Below, piece by piece: positions 45,168 through 57,478 of a DNA stretch of 64,000 nucleotides (position 1 is its first letter; each line of letters starts with the position of its first letter). Both the position numbers and the translations under genes were made by a program. Source of the DNA: Neoconidiobolus thromboides FSU 785 (Eukaryota > Entomophthoromycota > Entomophthoromycetes > Entomophthorales > Neoconidiobolaceae); contig MU626327.1 in NCBI GenBank assembly GCA_025603075.1, positions 33,933 to 97,932 of the forward strand. The letters are read 5' to 3'. The notes below the pieces were generated by a model. It was not told the origin of the DNA, searched no databases, and saw nothing but the letters and a program-made list of their open reading frames with translations.

Positions 45168-46651
45168 TTATAAAAAAATCAATACCATAGTTATACCAGA
45201 TGCTATCATAAAAAGAAAAGATTCAAAATGAGGAATGTAGAAAATCCAGTCTTTTTTGTAAAGTATATGGTAAAAGGAATCCAAAGCTTTAGGTGTAGTA
45301 TATAGAGCCAATTCTGCTCTTCGGCTTGGCTTTTCAACTAATACGCTTGCTAATCCAGATATGATACCCGCAAAGTAATATATGTACTTGTTATCTTTTA
45401 TGTTATATTTAGTTTGTAAAGCATGTGCATTACATATCATAAATTGATATGTTGAAACTAATATAGCTAAAAATGCGCTTGAACGGATAGTTCCATAAAA
45501 GCATCTCTTTAATATCTCTGAAGGGCTAAAATTGTCATAAGAAAAAGTAGTAAAAACCGAAAATATAGTACCTTCTTTTAAAATTGTTAAAACGTAAAAA
45601 AATAGCAGGAAGAAATGTAAGGCCAGCATAAATGGGAGAAATCATCTTAAAAACCAAAATTAAACGATTTAACAAGGTATAATTACATGATGTAATGTTA
45701 GGATGATACGCTTTACAAGGCAATGTAATAGGACTATCGTCTAAATTCTTTAAAATATCTAAATTTTCTGCCGTTACATTCATTCCTTCAACCAAATCAG
45801 TTAAATGGTCAACGTCGATTTTTTGACCTCTTACAATTTTTCTATTAATTTGTAGTATTGAGTGAGGAATCAAAGCGTGTCTTATCATAAACTTGTAAAT
45901 AGAAGGATCTAAAGTCTCAAACTGCATTACGTAAGAATATAAAATTTGAGCAGTTGAAAATGTAAATAAGATCACATCACCATAAGGTATTCTTAATAAA
46001 TTTTTCGAATATAAACTGTGATATATGCTTTGAGCAGCCCTATATAATTACTTAGTTTATCATATTTAAGTTCCTGTTTCGTTACCTCATGCTCAATTGG
46101 TGCGAAAAACTTATTCTACGATCCTTCCTTTCCCATAAAACAAAAGCTCCAGATAGAAAGCCTATATTATGAAGTTATTACAAAACCAAATAAAATCAAT
46201 TATAATACCAGATAAAAAATTTGCATATTTCTTATCTTTTATATAAAAGGGAAGGACTCTAGATAAAGTATTCCAAGACAAAATAAAGTTCGAAAAGAAC
46301 AACCCAGAATTACGAATATCTTTATTGTATATATCTGATAATTTTAAACTACATATATTTTAACATTTATTAAGTTTAGTTCCACAAATGGAGTTTACCC
46401 TTTTCCTCTATTAGTTAAACTTTTCAATAGAATATTAAATGTTCCTCTTATCCCGACAATAATTAAAAATATTTCTTTTATTGTTAAAATATAAAAATAA
46501 AAATATATTAATTTATTATAGTATTAGCTTCGTTTATAGCGTTACTTATAGAATGAATCCCAGATTGCTTTATTATATTTAAAATATATTTCAGATCCAG
46601 TTTAATCTTGTCTTGTGGTTGTTCAATTTTATCTATGTTTTTATTCTCCAT
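45168..46651 (-). CDS. TMEM135-like membrane protein, paralogue A
   Basis: Six exons on the minus strand: 46651-46546, 46474-46399, 46348-46209, 46161-46086, 46039-45572, 45525-45168. They join in frame to 407 residues. The N-terminus MENKNIDKIEQPQDKI is hydrophilic. Membrane and family landmarks follow: KIFLIIVGIRGTFNILLKSL, FLSGFLSGAFVLWERKDRRI, ILYSYVMQFETLDPSIYKFM, then a cysteine-bearing loop CKAYHPNITSCNYTLLNRLI. The C-terminal half has RCFYGTIRSSAFLAILVSTY and VLVEKPSRRAELALYTTPKA. The WERKDRR and EKPSRRAELALY repeats (Glu-x-x-x-Arg-Arg) are typical of the TMEM135/Tim17-related family of peroxisomal and mitochondrial membrane proteins, linked to lipid and organelle dynamics. Introns are 46-71 nt. 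Intron 1 ends in AAAG. A paralogue with the same intron phases is at 53701-55255. Confidence 0.82.
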
Positions 46652-48254
46652 TATTGTTTAAAAAGTAATAAATTTAATATATATATGTGTAGTTTATATA
46701 TTGAATTAAATAATAATTTTTCCATAATTTGAGCTGGATAAATTTATTCCAATATATCCTTTTATTTGCATATGGTGTGGGGTGAGTTGTTATACTTTTT
46801 GCTTTTATGCCGTTATTTCAATGTTATAGTCATAATTTACCATAAATTGTTCCTATAGATTATTGCCTTTAATGTCAATTTATAACAGGCATTTTAAAAT
46901 TTTTGCAACTTTAGATTCAACTAAAATTATTTCAATAATCCTCTTAAAACTCTATTTCATCTAGAAGGAAGAGAAAATAAAGGCTTTAAGGATTTTTTTC
47001 TACAAATCTAAAAGCATTTTATGAACTCACAAATGGTTCGAGAAGCTAATAGTAATATCATTTTCATATATAATAGTTGCTTCATTTGGTTTGTTTAGCT
47101 TATAGGTCTCCACAGCCACAGGCTTTTATAGTGATGTCTTGTTCCAGTATTTATCCATTTCTCAAGTAAATTAAAATTCAAAAAGACCCTAGTTGAATTC
47201 TTGAACAAAAACATGTTCTTGTTTTAAAAAAAGCTGAATAGCTTTGACAAAGAACTGAAGAGGGTTCAACTTTTAATGACTTTAACATACAACTACTTCA
47301 ATTCTAATGTGACATTCTAGGCCATTCATTTATGGTAGAAAATATCACAAGTAACATACCAAAATTAAAGTAGTTATAAAATAAATGGGTTAATTTATAC
47401 CAAAGGTTCAATTTTTATTTCAATTTTTTGTAAATTAAAAATAAACTAAAAATAAATCACAAATTGCTTTTTCTCAGTTAAAACTAATCCTATATTTTAC
47501 ATTTAAATCTAAACTAAGCTAGAATACCCTTTTCTTAAAAATATTAGTAGGCTTTCAGAAGTTAATGATAAGTTATTTTACCTGCTTTTGACAAATTAAT
47601 ATAGACAAAAAGTAACTTTAAAGAGATGAAAGAGATAGTTGGTAAATTAATGCGAAATAATGACAGAACATTACAAATAATCAAAAACGTTTTTACAAAC
47701 TTCATAGATTATTCTAGTAAATGTTTTATTACATCAAAGCTCTTTATTTCGTATATTACTTCCAATAACGGATGCAGTTGTTTAATTAATAAAATAAAGT
47801 TTAAAAGTATTCCAGCTATATTAAAAACAAAATGTCTTCCGTTTACTAATAATTAGTCACAAATTCTTGAGAGTCCATCAATGGTTTTGTAAGAAGATGC
47901 ATCCTATTTATAGTTTAACCAGGTTCTAAAATTCATCTATATTATTTAAAATTGTTAGAAATGGATGACCATTAAACATATAACTTTTAAAGGAATGGTC
48001 TTAACTTCAAACAGCTAGTGTTAATTCAGCTCTATTTCAAATATATATACTGTGAGCAATTACGTGCCAATAGTAAAGAACTCAACTAATCATTTATAAA
48101 CTATTATTTAATTTAGATCAAGAGCTTTTAATAAAAAAATAAACATATGAAATAAAGTCTATATGGAAATTACAGATTAAAATAGGATGGTATTGTTGAA
48201 AATTACTGCAAATATTTATTTAACATAATTTCAGGACACGAAGAATCATCATTT
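46652..48254. other. Intergenic spacer
   Basis: Between two minus-strand genes. A plus-strand frame at 47626-47856 has no recognisable content. Around 47130-47225 there is a faint resemblance to the MITE, too weak to call. Confidence 0.45.
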
Positions 48255-49037
48255 CTATTCTTTCTTTTCTTCTTTAGGTTCTTCCTTAGTCTCTTCTTTG
48301 ACTTCCTCTTTCTTTTCTTCTTCGTCGTTTTCAGGTTTGTTTGAAGAAAGTTCTGAGTTAGCTTTTTGAGCAGCTTCAAATTCTTCCTTAAATTTATTGG
48401 CATCTAAGGTGACAGTAATTTAATAAAAATATTTAGTAGAGGCTAACAAAAATTACTTTCAGTATTAGCGAATCTAATGGCAAGAGTTTCAGGAGTTGGT
48501 TCATCCTCTGAGAAATCAGCTGCTACTTTGTATACCCATGAGCGATCTGAACCAACATTTGCTTTGAGTTCAATATCACTTGAAACTACAAAAGGTAAAA
48601 AAGTAATAAATGAATTTAAAAAAAATTTACTATAGTGGTTAGCGCATACTTTGTGGGTTTGTTCACGACGCATAACTAAACGAATTTTTCCAGAAGCTTT
48701 GTGTTTTAAAAATCTTACATCCCCAGTTCCACGTTCTTTCCATTCTCCTGAGGTAAAACGGAAAAGCTTAGAACGCCTAATAAATATGAGTAAACGATCT
48801 TTTATAAAGTATTGTTTTTACATTTTGAAAATAATTTCTTCATCTTCTTCAGCAGTTTTAACTTCTACTTCTTCTAATTTGACGATTGGCTCAAAATGTA
48901 CATCTGGGGAAGGCTCGACTTGGTCTTCGCCCTGAAGAAAAAATGAAATTAATACCTTTAATAGGAATTACAATTTTAGTAAGCTTTACTTCAGTTTCAG
49001 TGATATTTTTAGTAAGGTTATCGAGGCTGTTTGACAT
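48255..49037 (-). CDS. YRB1: Ran-binding protein 1 (Yrb1)
   Basis: Five exons on the minus strand: 49037-48990, 48931-48822, 48776-48631, 48585-48457, 48403-48255. They join in frame to 193 residues, close to yeast Yrb1 (201). An acidic N-terminus leads to [20 protein letters not shown] and then the RanBP1 domain: [52 protein letters not shown], and [20 protein letters not shown] followed by [20 protein letters not shown]. The Glu/Lys-rich tail ends [10 protein letters not shown]. RanBP1 binds RanGTP in the cytoplasm and with RanGAP promotes release of nuclear export complexes. Introns are 45-58 nt GT-AG. All key motifs are present. Confidence 0.95.
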
Positions 49038-49424
49038 TTTAATTTAAAAAAGAGTAGATAAAAATAACATAAATTTACAATATTAATAATTTTATCCAAT
49101 CAAGGCCCAGTTTCTAGTTTTGGGACTCAAAATTTTACCAAATAACATTTAATTGGGTCTTGCTTTCATTGATTTTGCAAATAATAAACTAAATTTGGGT
49201 TACTTTTAAATTGCTTAGAATTTTAAAAAATATTAGGATTTAAAATTAGTATTAAATCGTCTTCAAATTATTTAATTTAATTTAGCTTAGTTGACTTTCA
49301 CTTCCTTGTGATTAAAACAATAAATGAAAACATTAAATAAAAACAATTTAAAAGCAAAAACGTTCTTTAGAAAATGAGTTTATTTCTATATTCCATGGTA
49401 TTAGCAGTTGTTCCAATAATCCCA
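49038..49424. other. Intergenic spacer
   Basis: Upstream region of RanBP1, running into a pseudogene. Nothing else seen. Confidence 0.4.
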
Positions 49425-50975
49425 AATGTTACTTAATGACAAACTGCTTAGAATGGATGATACACATACTCCAAAGACAAAAGAGAATAATACATATGAA
49501 GCATAGGCTGAGAAGAAGAAAGGGAGGGAGGTTGATTGTTCAGAAAAAAAAACGGTTTTTGGGAAGGAGTTGAGCATGGTATATCAATACTTAATAGAGT
49601 GAGTCATAACAAGCTTCCTTTCAGTTTATCTTCATTTGTTAATAATACTTCGTTAAGTGAATTAAAAGTTTTTTCAGTATTAATAAATTGAAAGAACCTA
49701 AGTCAGCTACCTGATTGTTTTGTAAATGTATATTGTACTAAAATTGACCCTGAAGGTTACTGGTTGAATAGAGAAACTCTAAATATATTAAAAAGTAGAA
49801 ACAAAATTTTATTAAAATTAATGCTATTCTAGACATTTAATAAAGTTGCAAGGTGAACAATCTTGATCAGATATTGAGTGATAGTATGAATTAGCCTTGT
49901 TTAGGAAATTTAGCTGCTATCACATTGTTTGTTGGAAGATATTTCTATAGGCAACAAATAACAACTGGATTGTTATATATTGATTGTGTAATTAAGATGA
50001 GAAGAGTAAACAAATAATTTGAGTAAAAGTAACAAAAAGTGGGAAAAAGATTTATGAGAAATTATAGATTTATTTCGTATTTTATAAAATGGAAGAATCT
50101 AAAACTGCTAAATATAAATTAAAATTGTGAGTTTAAACATAAATAGAAAAGTAATTTGTATCCCAACAAAAACAAGGAACTCGAATCAAAATATTGCAAC
50201 TGTTGGTAACATTGATTTATTTTCAAACAAGAAAGAATTGGAATCAATTCTTGAAAACAGTTTTCGATCTTCCTATTATGCATCTGTAGTTTAGATAGAA
50301 TTAGAAACATGTAGGCATTTAAGTTACTATAGCGAGAAATAGCAAGAAATCAAACAAGCAGTCAAGTTGAAAATTTATCCTTGTTTTGTGAAGACAATAT
50401 AGTTGTAAAAAAACAACAATAACTGAAATCCATAAAATGATTCAAACGGCTCCGAAAGAGTATAAAACACATGGACTACTTACCCAATCCTAAGCTTATG
50501 AACTTAAAGATTACGGAGTAGCGTTAAACTCAAATTTCCTATCTAATAACTATCCTTATAGGGCCTTAAATATGTGTAAAATACTATTGCTGGATCCTAT
50601 AATAAACTCATCACCTTGATTTTATAAACTACTCTTCAAGGATTACTATTACAAAATGTATACTAACACTATAAATTTACGAAAATTAATCAATCCAGGA
50701 ATCTAACAAAAGATATTGAAAAAAATATTGATTGTCAAGGAATAAATAAGTCAAATAAATTTGTCCCTGTACGCTACTTTTTAATCAATTTTTTATCTAA
50801 CAATATATTAGTTAAAAGAGATAGTATAACATTATACAACTATCTAGTTAAGTTTATAGATTTTATAAAACTACCTTAGCTCGGAAGTTGAGTTCAAAAA
50901 TTCAAAAGTGGGTTTTGAAAAAACCAAATCTTATTTGGATCTTTTTTCTCTTCTAGATCTTATCACCTTCCTTTA
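49425..50975 (+). pseudogene. Decayed paralogue of the 17550-19256 gene
   Basis: Reading the plus strand across frames recovers an almost full-length relative of the 568-residue protein at 17550-19256. Matches are CFVNVYCTKIDPEGYWLN, KSRNKILLKLMLF-stop-TFNK, IELETCRHLSYY, APKEYKTHGLLTQS-stop-AYEL, NMCKILLLDPIINSSP-stop-FYK and VGFEKTKSYLDL. Many in-frame stops and several frameshifts interrupt it. At least four stops sit where the intact gene has Gln or Trp (CAA/CAG to TAA/TAG/TGA, TGG to TAG). It is clearly non-coding. It lies on the opposite strand ~30 kb from its intact copy. Confidence 0.85.
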
Positions 50976-51779
50976 TAGTTTGATTATCATAATTTTAATT
51001 AACAAATTTTTAATATAGTGAGTTTATAAGACAGTTTATTTATAATAGGTTATATAGAATATGCTCATTCTTTTAAAATAATTTTCACTTTCTTCATAAC
51101 TATAAACAGAGGTTTCTCTAATAAAGATGTTTTATCTCTTTTCAGATTGTTTAGAAGTAGCTTTTGGAGTCAAATAATTTGTATAATTGCTTTCCTTGAG
51201 CCTGATTCTTATAACAGAATTTTAGCATAAAGTCATTTTTAAATCAATAGTTAGATTGTTCTTGAGAAAAATGAAACAGCTATAATTATATGTAATCATT
51301 CACTTATTCAGTTATTACCAATTCAATTTAAACATAACTTGGAGCATTTTCATTTATATTTAGTGAGTTTAATTATAATAAGTTTTATATTTTGCAAATT
51401 GAAAACCGAAAACACTTATGTTACATTGAATCAAGTGAATTGTAAAGTCGGTTTTTTTAGACATCTAGCTAATCAATGAAGTTGGTATTTAGTTTTTCCT
51501 AAAATCTTGGAACTATAAAATAAAAATAAACTAAGAGATTGTTTATATTAATAGTGCTTTATAGAGAATAGACTAGTTCCAAGAAACGAAAACGTGTAAA
51601 AATAGAATGGTTAGTAAAAACACATCAGAATATAATGTAATAAAGTTACAAATTAAAGATCAGATAAGAAAGCAGTAAATTTAAAAATAGTTTAAAAAAC
51701 TTAATACCAAATATTATAAAAGCATATTTAAATACATTAGTCTTTATAAGAAAGTTAAAGTTTCAATAAAAAAAGAAGA
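50976..51779. other. Intergenic spacer between two pseudogenes
   Basis: AT-rich. An ATG-led stretch from ~51607 may be the eroded N-terminus of the following transporter pseudogene, but I cannot align it. Confidence 0.4.
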
Positions 51780-53345
51780 TCTAAGAGGAGAATTAGCTGG
51801 TAAGTACTTTTGGGATAGTAACTAGTTTGTTAGGAATTTTATTTGTTCCTTGTACTCTAAATTTTCAGATTATTTTGGATGAAGTGAAGTTTTTCTTACT
51901 ACTTTATTATGCTATCTGTTAAACGAGATATTGATTATATTAGTCAATTCTTTATCTTCATTTGCTACAGGTTATTTTATTTCCACTATAGGTTTAACCG
52001 GCTATGAGATTGTTGAAATAATTACATTGGCTGATCTAACTTGATTGGCAAGTAGAAGTATTTTAAGCAGTGTGGATTTTATACCTATAGGTGTTAACAG
52101 TTGGATAAGCACCTTCCTTCCAACCCCAATTGATTTTAATCTTGGAAAGAGATGGGGCTACATAGCCCCTCTTATTATGTTTGTCCCTTATATATTACTG
52201 TTTTTTAGAATGATATTTTATTTATAATACAAAGCTGACAAGCAAACCGATACATTTGTTGGTATTAGATAGTTCAGCCTTAGCAATGGGCTAAAAAATA
52301 TATAACAAATTGGATTTAACCGAATTTTTATTATTAATTACCGGCTTATTGACATTCTTACTACCACTTGATATTATAGATATACCTAAAGATGGTTGGA
52401 ATACCCCAAGTATAATGGTTATAGCTATTATCAGAGTTATCCCACTTATAGTATTAGTTGATGGAAGTACAAATATGCTAAAATATTATTAGTTCCATTG
52501 GAAATATTTCAAAATCAAATCACATATAGTTTTATTTTGATTATGTATTTTGTAGCATTAGACGCTGGAATAAATTGGCAATATCTTTTATTATACTTTG
52601 GTTTCACGTAGGCTTAATCCAACAAGTGCTTCATTGCTGCTTAAGAGATATAAGACAGAATATTTAATTTTTACAATAACTACTGGAATTTTAATAAAGA
52701 AACTTACAAGTGTTAAATACTTAATGATTGCAGGTACTGTATTAAATCGTATATGTTTGGGAGCAATAGTAACAGCAAGGCTCCCTCCCTCGTTCAATCG
52801 ATTTGTCAACCCATGTTATACGAGCACTTCCCGGAGTTGAACAAGCCACAATAGATGAATGTATAAATGTAATTTATGAAGGACCGGTAGATATAAAAGA
52901 AATAGCATTTATAACTAATACTGTTAAAATAATATAAGGAGTTGTTAGGGCTATTGGAGTTACCATTGCAGGCATAATTTGAACCCAACTGATGCCTATA
53001 TTAATTAAATAGAGAGTTGAAGACGAAATCAATATGGAGGTGTAGTGGATCAAATAGTTTATATATTAGGGTTATCAGAAAAGCAATTTGAGCAAGTAAT
53101 TTCGGCTTATGAAGATGTACTAATGGTGTCTTCTAGTATATGTAGAGTGTATTTTTTGTATTAAGAATTTTACTAAAAATCTTCCCGCTCAAATAGCGCT
53201 TAAAAAATGGAAAAAGTGATGAAACCAAAAAAAACATCCTCATATCGTGTGTTTTCGCAGCATTCACGCTATTAACTATCATTTTCATGATCAAAATTAT
53301 TAATGTCCATACTATTCAAAAGTTTAATGGAAGAATTTCAAATAA
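51780..53345 (+). pseudogene. MFS siderophore-iron-type transporter pseudogene, disrupted by a MITE
   Basis: Across shifting frames the plus strand reads like a fungal siderophore/MFS permease: FATGYFISTIGLTGYEIVEI, then RSILSSVDFIPIGVNSWIST, KRWGYIAPLIMFVPYI, DLTEFLLLITGLLTFLLPLD, GWNTPSIMVIAIIRV, KLTSVKYLMIAGTVLNR, ALPGVEQATIDECINVIYEG, RAIGVTIAGII-stop-TQLMP, EQVISAYEDVL. The order of these matches the second half of the siderophore transporter family (Sit/Arn/Mir type). Many stops and frameshifts are present. A 103-bp MITE (53139-53244) sits in the sequence for the last membrane helix, which resumes afterwards (VFAAFTLLTIIFMIKI). The N-terminal helices are not recognisable. Confidence 0.75.
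53139..53244 (+). mobile_element. 103-bp MITE, copy 17, inside the transporter pseudogene
   Basis: TATGTAGAGTGTATTTTTTG to AACATCCTCATA, with TTAAGAATTTTACTAAAAAT, CCGCTCAAATAGCGCT and AAAGTGATGAAACC. TA lies on each side. Removing the element with one TA joins the last-helix coding sequence in a readable frame. Confidence 0.9.
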
Positions 53346-53700
53346 AAATGAGTAATTCTGTTATAGGTGAATATCTAGATACATTTCAATCATCTTTAAT
53401 ACTTTAATAATCTTTGTTCCGATTAATAAAATAAATGAATATGGTATATATTTTAACCTTAATGGTTTAAAGTTATCTTTATTTAAACAAAATTGAATTC
53501 GATATTTATAATATATATTTCATAGAATACATAATCTGGAATTTATGTGTTATTTTGTAAACATTCAAAGTAAAAAAAGAGCATAAAGTGAAACGATAAA
53601 AAGAATTAAAAGTCACATGTAATGACGATGAAAAGGGGGATTGGAAATATAACCAAAAAGATAAATGTTTAAGTAACATTCTTATAAAAATTTAAAACAA
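53346..53700. other. Intergenic spacer upstream of TMEM135-like B
   Basis: AT-rich; no feature seen. Expected to contain the promoter of the following gene. Confidence 0.4.
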
Positions 53701-55255
53701 ATGGAAGAAACAAACAAAAAAAGAGCAAGCTATATTGAAGGTGACATAGATTATGAAGAAGACGACATAGAGAAAAATGAAAAAGACAAAAAAATCAATA
53801 GAGACCCATTCAATAGTAACGCTTCAATATTAAAATATTTACTAAAAATTAGTATTGAAAGTTTAAGTAAATTTGAACATGAATTGTAAATAAAGTATCA
53901 CTAATAAAACTAGGAAATTATGTATTAGTTTTGGGTATTCGAGGTACTATTAACTTTTTAATAGCAGCTATTAAATACTTGTTATGGTAAATTCAAACAT
54001 ATTGTTTTAATTAATATTAGTAGCTATATAATAACAAATAGGAAGAAAAAGGAAGATATTAATATAAAAAGTTTATATTTGAATCCAGCCATTATAAGAA
54101 ACGGAAAAGTAATAGGGGGGTATACTTTTTTATGGAAGTTTTTTAATTTTATATTTAAAAAATGGGATTTATTTAAAGAAAATCGTTACTTTCTTTCAGG
54201 TTTATTATTCTAGATTAAACTAATAGTAATTTAACGCTAGTTGTATTAGGTATGCTTGCTGGTAGTAGTATATTATTTGAAGTTGAAGAAAGTAGGGTCG
54301 ATTATTCTTTAATGTTATTTTTTAGGTATTTATTGTTTTATTTACTATTGAATAATAATAACCATATTATTATATAGAATATTACAAACCCAAGTAGAAA
54401 AAAGAAAACAGTTGGATTTATATAGTAATGTATTATATGTGTTTTCAGATACTTTGATCCATCTCTCACATGCATTATACCCTCAATTTTTAGATCCTTC
54501 TATTTTTAATATTTTTAATAGATTTGGTAGTATACCACCTGAATCTATTTATGCTAATCAAAGATTATATAATAATCAAAATATTAGCTCATCATTATTA
54601 ATTCAACAAATCAAAGATCAAGGTTTTAATACTAACTATATCAATAATATTGTGACTAAAAACCAACCTTTGAATTGTACTTTTTATCATCCAAATGATA
54701 TTAATTGTAAATGGGCAGTAATTAACAAACTTAAGAAAGTAATTAAATTTACATTACCTGTTTATTTATCAGTCAATCTATTACCAAAAATGGTATTTCA
54801 ACCCGCTCAAATATTAAATAAGTAAGCTTATTATACTATTACTCTATTATTAATAATATATAATAATTAGCCCAAAGAATACATTATTAAAAACGATTCA
54901 AAAAAGCATAAGATCTACTGGATTTATAAGTATTTATATAGCAATTTATCAGTTTTTGGTATGTAAAATACAAAATCAAAGTTTAAACATTATCAATTAC
55001 CCTATTTCGCTATTAAGTGGTATTTTAATAACGATATTTAGCACTATTAATTTGGAATCGAACCAAAGAAAATTAGATTTAGCAAATTATATGGCACCAA
55101 AAGCAGTTAAATCTTTAATTAAATTACTTCATTTTTATCGTCTCATACCAACTATAAAATATGTTGAATCTTTATTATTTGTAATATCTTCAGGTTATTT
55201 AATGGTAAGTAATTCTTATTATTCAAAACTTAATGAAATTAATATTATATTATAG
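53701..55255 (+). CDS. TMEM135-like membrane protein, paralogue B
   Basis: Six exons: 53701-53866, 53914-53986, 54042-54199, 54250-54325, 54378-54821, 54871-55255. They join in frame to 433 residues. The N-terminus is acidic (SYIEGDIDYEEDDIEK). Landmarks parallel paralogue A: NYVLVLGIRGTINFLIAAIK, FLSGMLAGSSILFEVEESRV, VLYVFSDTLIHLSHALYPQF, the cysteine loop CTFYHPNDINCKWAVINKLK, KSIRSTGFISIYIAIYQFLV, and LESNQRKLDLANYMAPKAVK. The Arg pair of the Glu-x-x-Arg-Arg repeats is only partly kept, so B is the more diverged copy. Intron phases (1, 2, 1, 2, 2) are identical to A. The first donor (GTAAATTTG after AGTTTAA) is chosen over one 19 nt later because only it keeps the frame and matches A. It converges on the UBX gene, 88 bp away. 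Confidence 0.78.
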
Positions 55256-55343
55256 TGGGATTATAAAAATAATTCAGTTTATTTAAAACCTATAGTTAAA
55301 AAGGTATTAAAATCCACTGTCGATTATTCAATTTAAATAAACT

Positions 55344-57236
55344 TTATTCTATTAAATCATAAGTTACTGTAATTTGAGAGTTTAACACCTCTGCTTCAAT
55401 TAAATTTAATTCTAATTTATCTTTCAAATTATTACGTAGCATAAATAACTACAAAATTTAATAAGTCTTATATTATTGCTATATTATTATTATTAATCTT
55501 ACTTCAATATCTTTTACATTATTTGGTATTTTTGTTTTAATAAATTGATATAATGAAATAACTTTAATATTTTTATCAAATAGTTTAATTGTTCTAGTGT
55601 TATCTAAAAATAAGTCAATATTATATAATAATAACATTAGTAATAAGTACCTGGTAATCTAAATAATATTCTAGTACTATTTTCTTTAGGATCTGGTAAT
55701 TCCAAGGGTTTTACACTTGCTATAATTATAATTTAATTAATTTTTAATCTAATTTGTTTATTTTTATTACCAATTATTTCTTCACTTGATTTTATTTCAA
55801 CACACTCGAAGTCTTCCATCGTATGATCATCATTGTTAATATTACTATCAGTATCTTCGTTATCCTCTTCTGAATCTAAGATTTCAATTACATTATCGTC
55901 ATTGGCATTATAACTATCATTATTTAATGAGGCTTTAATTGCAGCTTCAAGCATTTCTTGTTCGCTCATTCTATCAAGGTTCTAAATAAAATAAAATATT
56001 AGTATTTTATAATGATCTAATAACGACTTACTTTAGATACAGTTATATTTAAATCTGGAAACAATTTTTCCCCATTAAATGAATGTTGATTTAAAAATAA
56101 CTTCAATTCATTTATGAAATTGAGTGGGTTTAAATCACCAGGGTTGCTCCATACTTTTATTCTTTCTCCTATAACAACATTAACATATTGTGTATATTAT
56201 GGTATTATGCAGTTCATTACCAGTTCTAGGATCAATAGCAGCAAAATGAGGAAATGAGCGAATGGGGTAAAAATTCTTATAGTTAATACCATTAGAAGTA
56301 TTTGAATAATACTCAACAAAAACAAAATAATTTTTAATAATCTGCATAATTGGCTCATTCTTGTATATTTTATGAATTATTACTATATTGGTATTACTAT
56401 TCATATTAACAATGTTATCTTCTTTTGGTATTAAATTTAATAATAAATATCTATCATTTCTTTTTCCTATTTTCCTTGCTTCATCTAAATTAAGTTTCAA
56501 AGCTACCGAATTTGATATTTCATTAATCTCTCTTTCTTCAATACTCATTCGATGCTCAATTGGGATATTAACTCGATTTCGAAATATTCTATCTCTTCTT
56601 CTATTTCGTAGCAATCGGCTTTGATTTCTTAAATTTTCCCGTATTGTATTGATATCTTCCTCTTCTTCATCATTAATATCTTCTTCTTCTTCGCTTCCTA
56701 CTACTTATTAATATATTTTATTATAGTTATTAATCTTTCTACCTATTTCTACTTCATTATGATCTGAGTTCTCGCTTTCATTTTCTTCATAATCTATCCC
56801 TTCATTATCACTTTCGTTTTCCTCGCATTCTATAGTTCCATTATTACTACTTTCTTCGTCAAGGTTACTTGGCTCTTCAGCGTTATTTTGTTGAAAATAA
56901 TCTTCAATTATTTCTATTGAATTAGTGCTATTATTATTATTATCGATTGCACTATTCCAACGTTGATGTAAAGAACGTGCCAAAGCTTCATCTTCAACAA
57001 TAGAACCATCATTTCTGTTGTTTTCATTACTATCTACAAATATTTTATGATTAAAATATATATCAACTAATGTTAAATTTACTCAAAATATTACTATTTT
57101 CATTTAAGTGACTAGCTTCATAAAATAAAGTGATAGCATTATTTAAATCGCCATCACTCATTTCTAAATAGCTCTTAGCTATATTATTATCGCTGGCTCC
57201 TGTAACCATCAGAAATTGTTGTATAGCCTCTTCCAT
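55344..57236 (-). CDS. UBX-domain protein with UBA-like, UAS and UIM segments (Ubx5/UBXN7-like)
   Basis: Eight exons on the minus strand: 57236-57095, 57033-56743, 56700-56221, 56168-56032, 55981-55771, 55719-55651, 55603-55503, 55448-55344. They join in frame to 511 residues. The UBA-like start is AIQQFLMVTGASDNNIAKSY then LEMSDGDLNNAITLFYEAS. An acidic Asn/Glu region follows. The UAS thioredoxin-like domain has ARKIGKRNDRYLLLNLI, YFVFVEYYSNTSNGINYKNF and SFPHFAAIDPRTGERIKVWS. A UIM (SEQEMLEAAIKASL, ~355-370) and the C-terminal UBX domain (TRILFRLPDNTRTIKLF, LYQFIKTKIPNNVKDIELFM) complete the UBXN7 order. The family recruits Cdc48/p97 to ubiquitinated clients such as cullin-ligase substrates. 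The UAS Cys pair is absent, as usual. Introns are 42-61 nt. Confidence 0.9.
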
Positions 57237-57478
57237 TTTAATTTTACTTCTACTTTTAATTTAAATAAAAAATAGTTAATCAATACGTAATTTTTGTTAT
57301 ATACTGCACTAAGACTTGGTTAAATATTAGAGCAATTAAATAGCCTAAAATATATCCATTTATTATTCTAATTGGCTTTTTAACTTAGTCCAACAATTAA
57401 GCGCAATGTTAAATATTCAGAAATAATTAAATATTAATATGCTAAGTCTTAATATATAAATGTATAAGACCAAAGTAA

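Noticed and set aside
47131-47225. Faint similarity to the MITE (GAATTCTTGAACAAAAACAT)
   Set aside because: Only one block matches and no termini are visible; too weak to call in AT-rich DNA.
47626-47856. 76-codon plus-strand frame
   Set aside because: No family, no upstream exon, and no matching sequence elsewhere in the window.
49425-50975. Idea that TAA/TAG are read as Gln in this organism
   Set aside because: The intact genes end normally at TAA, TAG and TGA, and the pseudogene also has TAG at a Trp position, TGA at a Gln position, and frameshifts.
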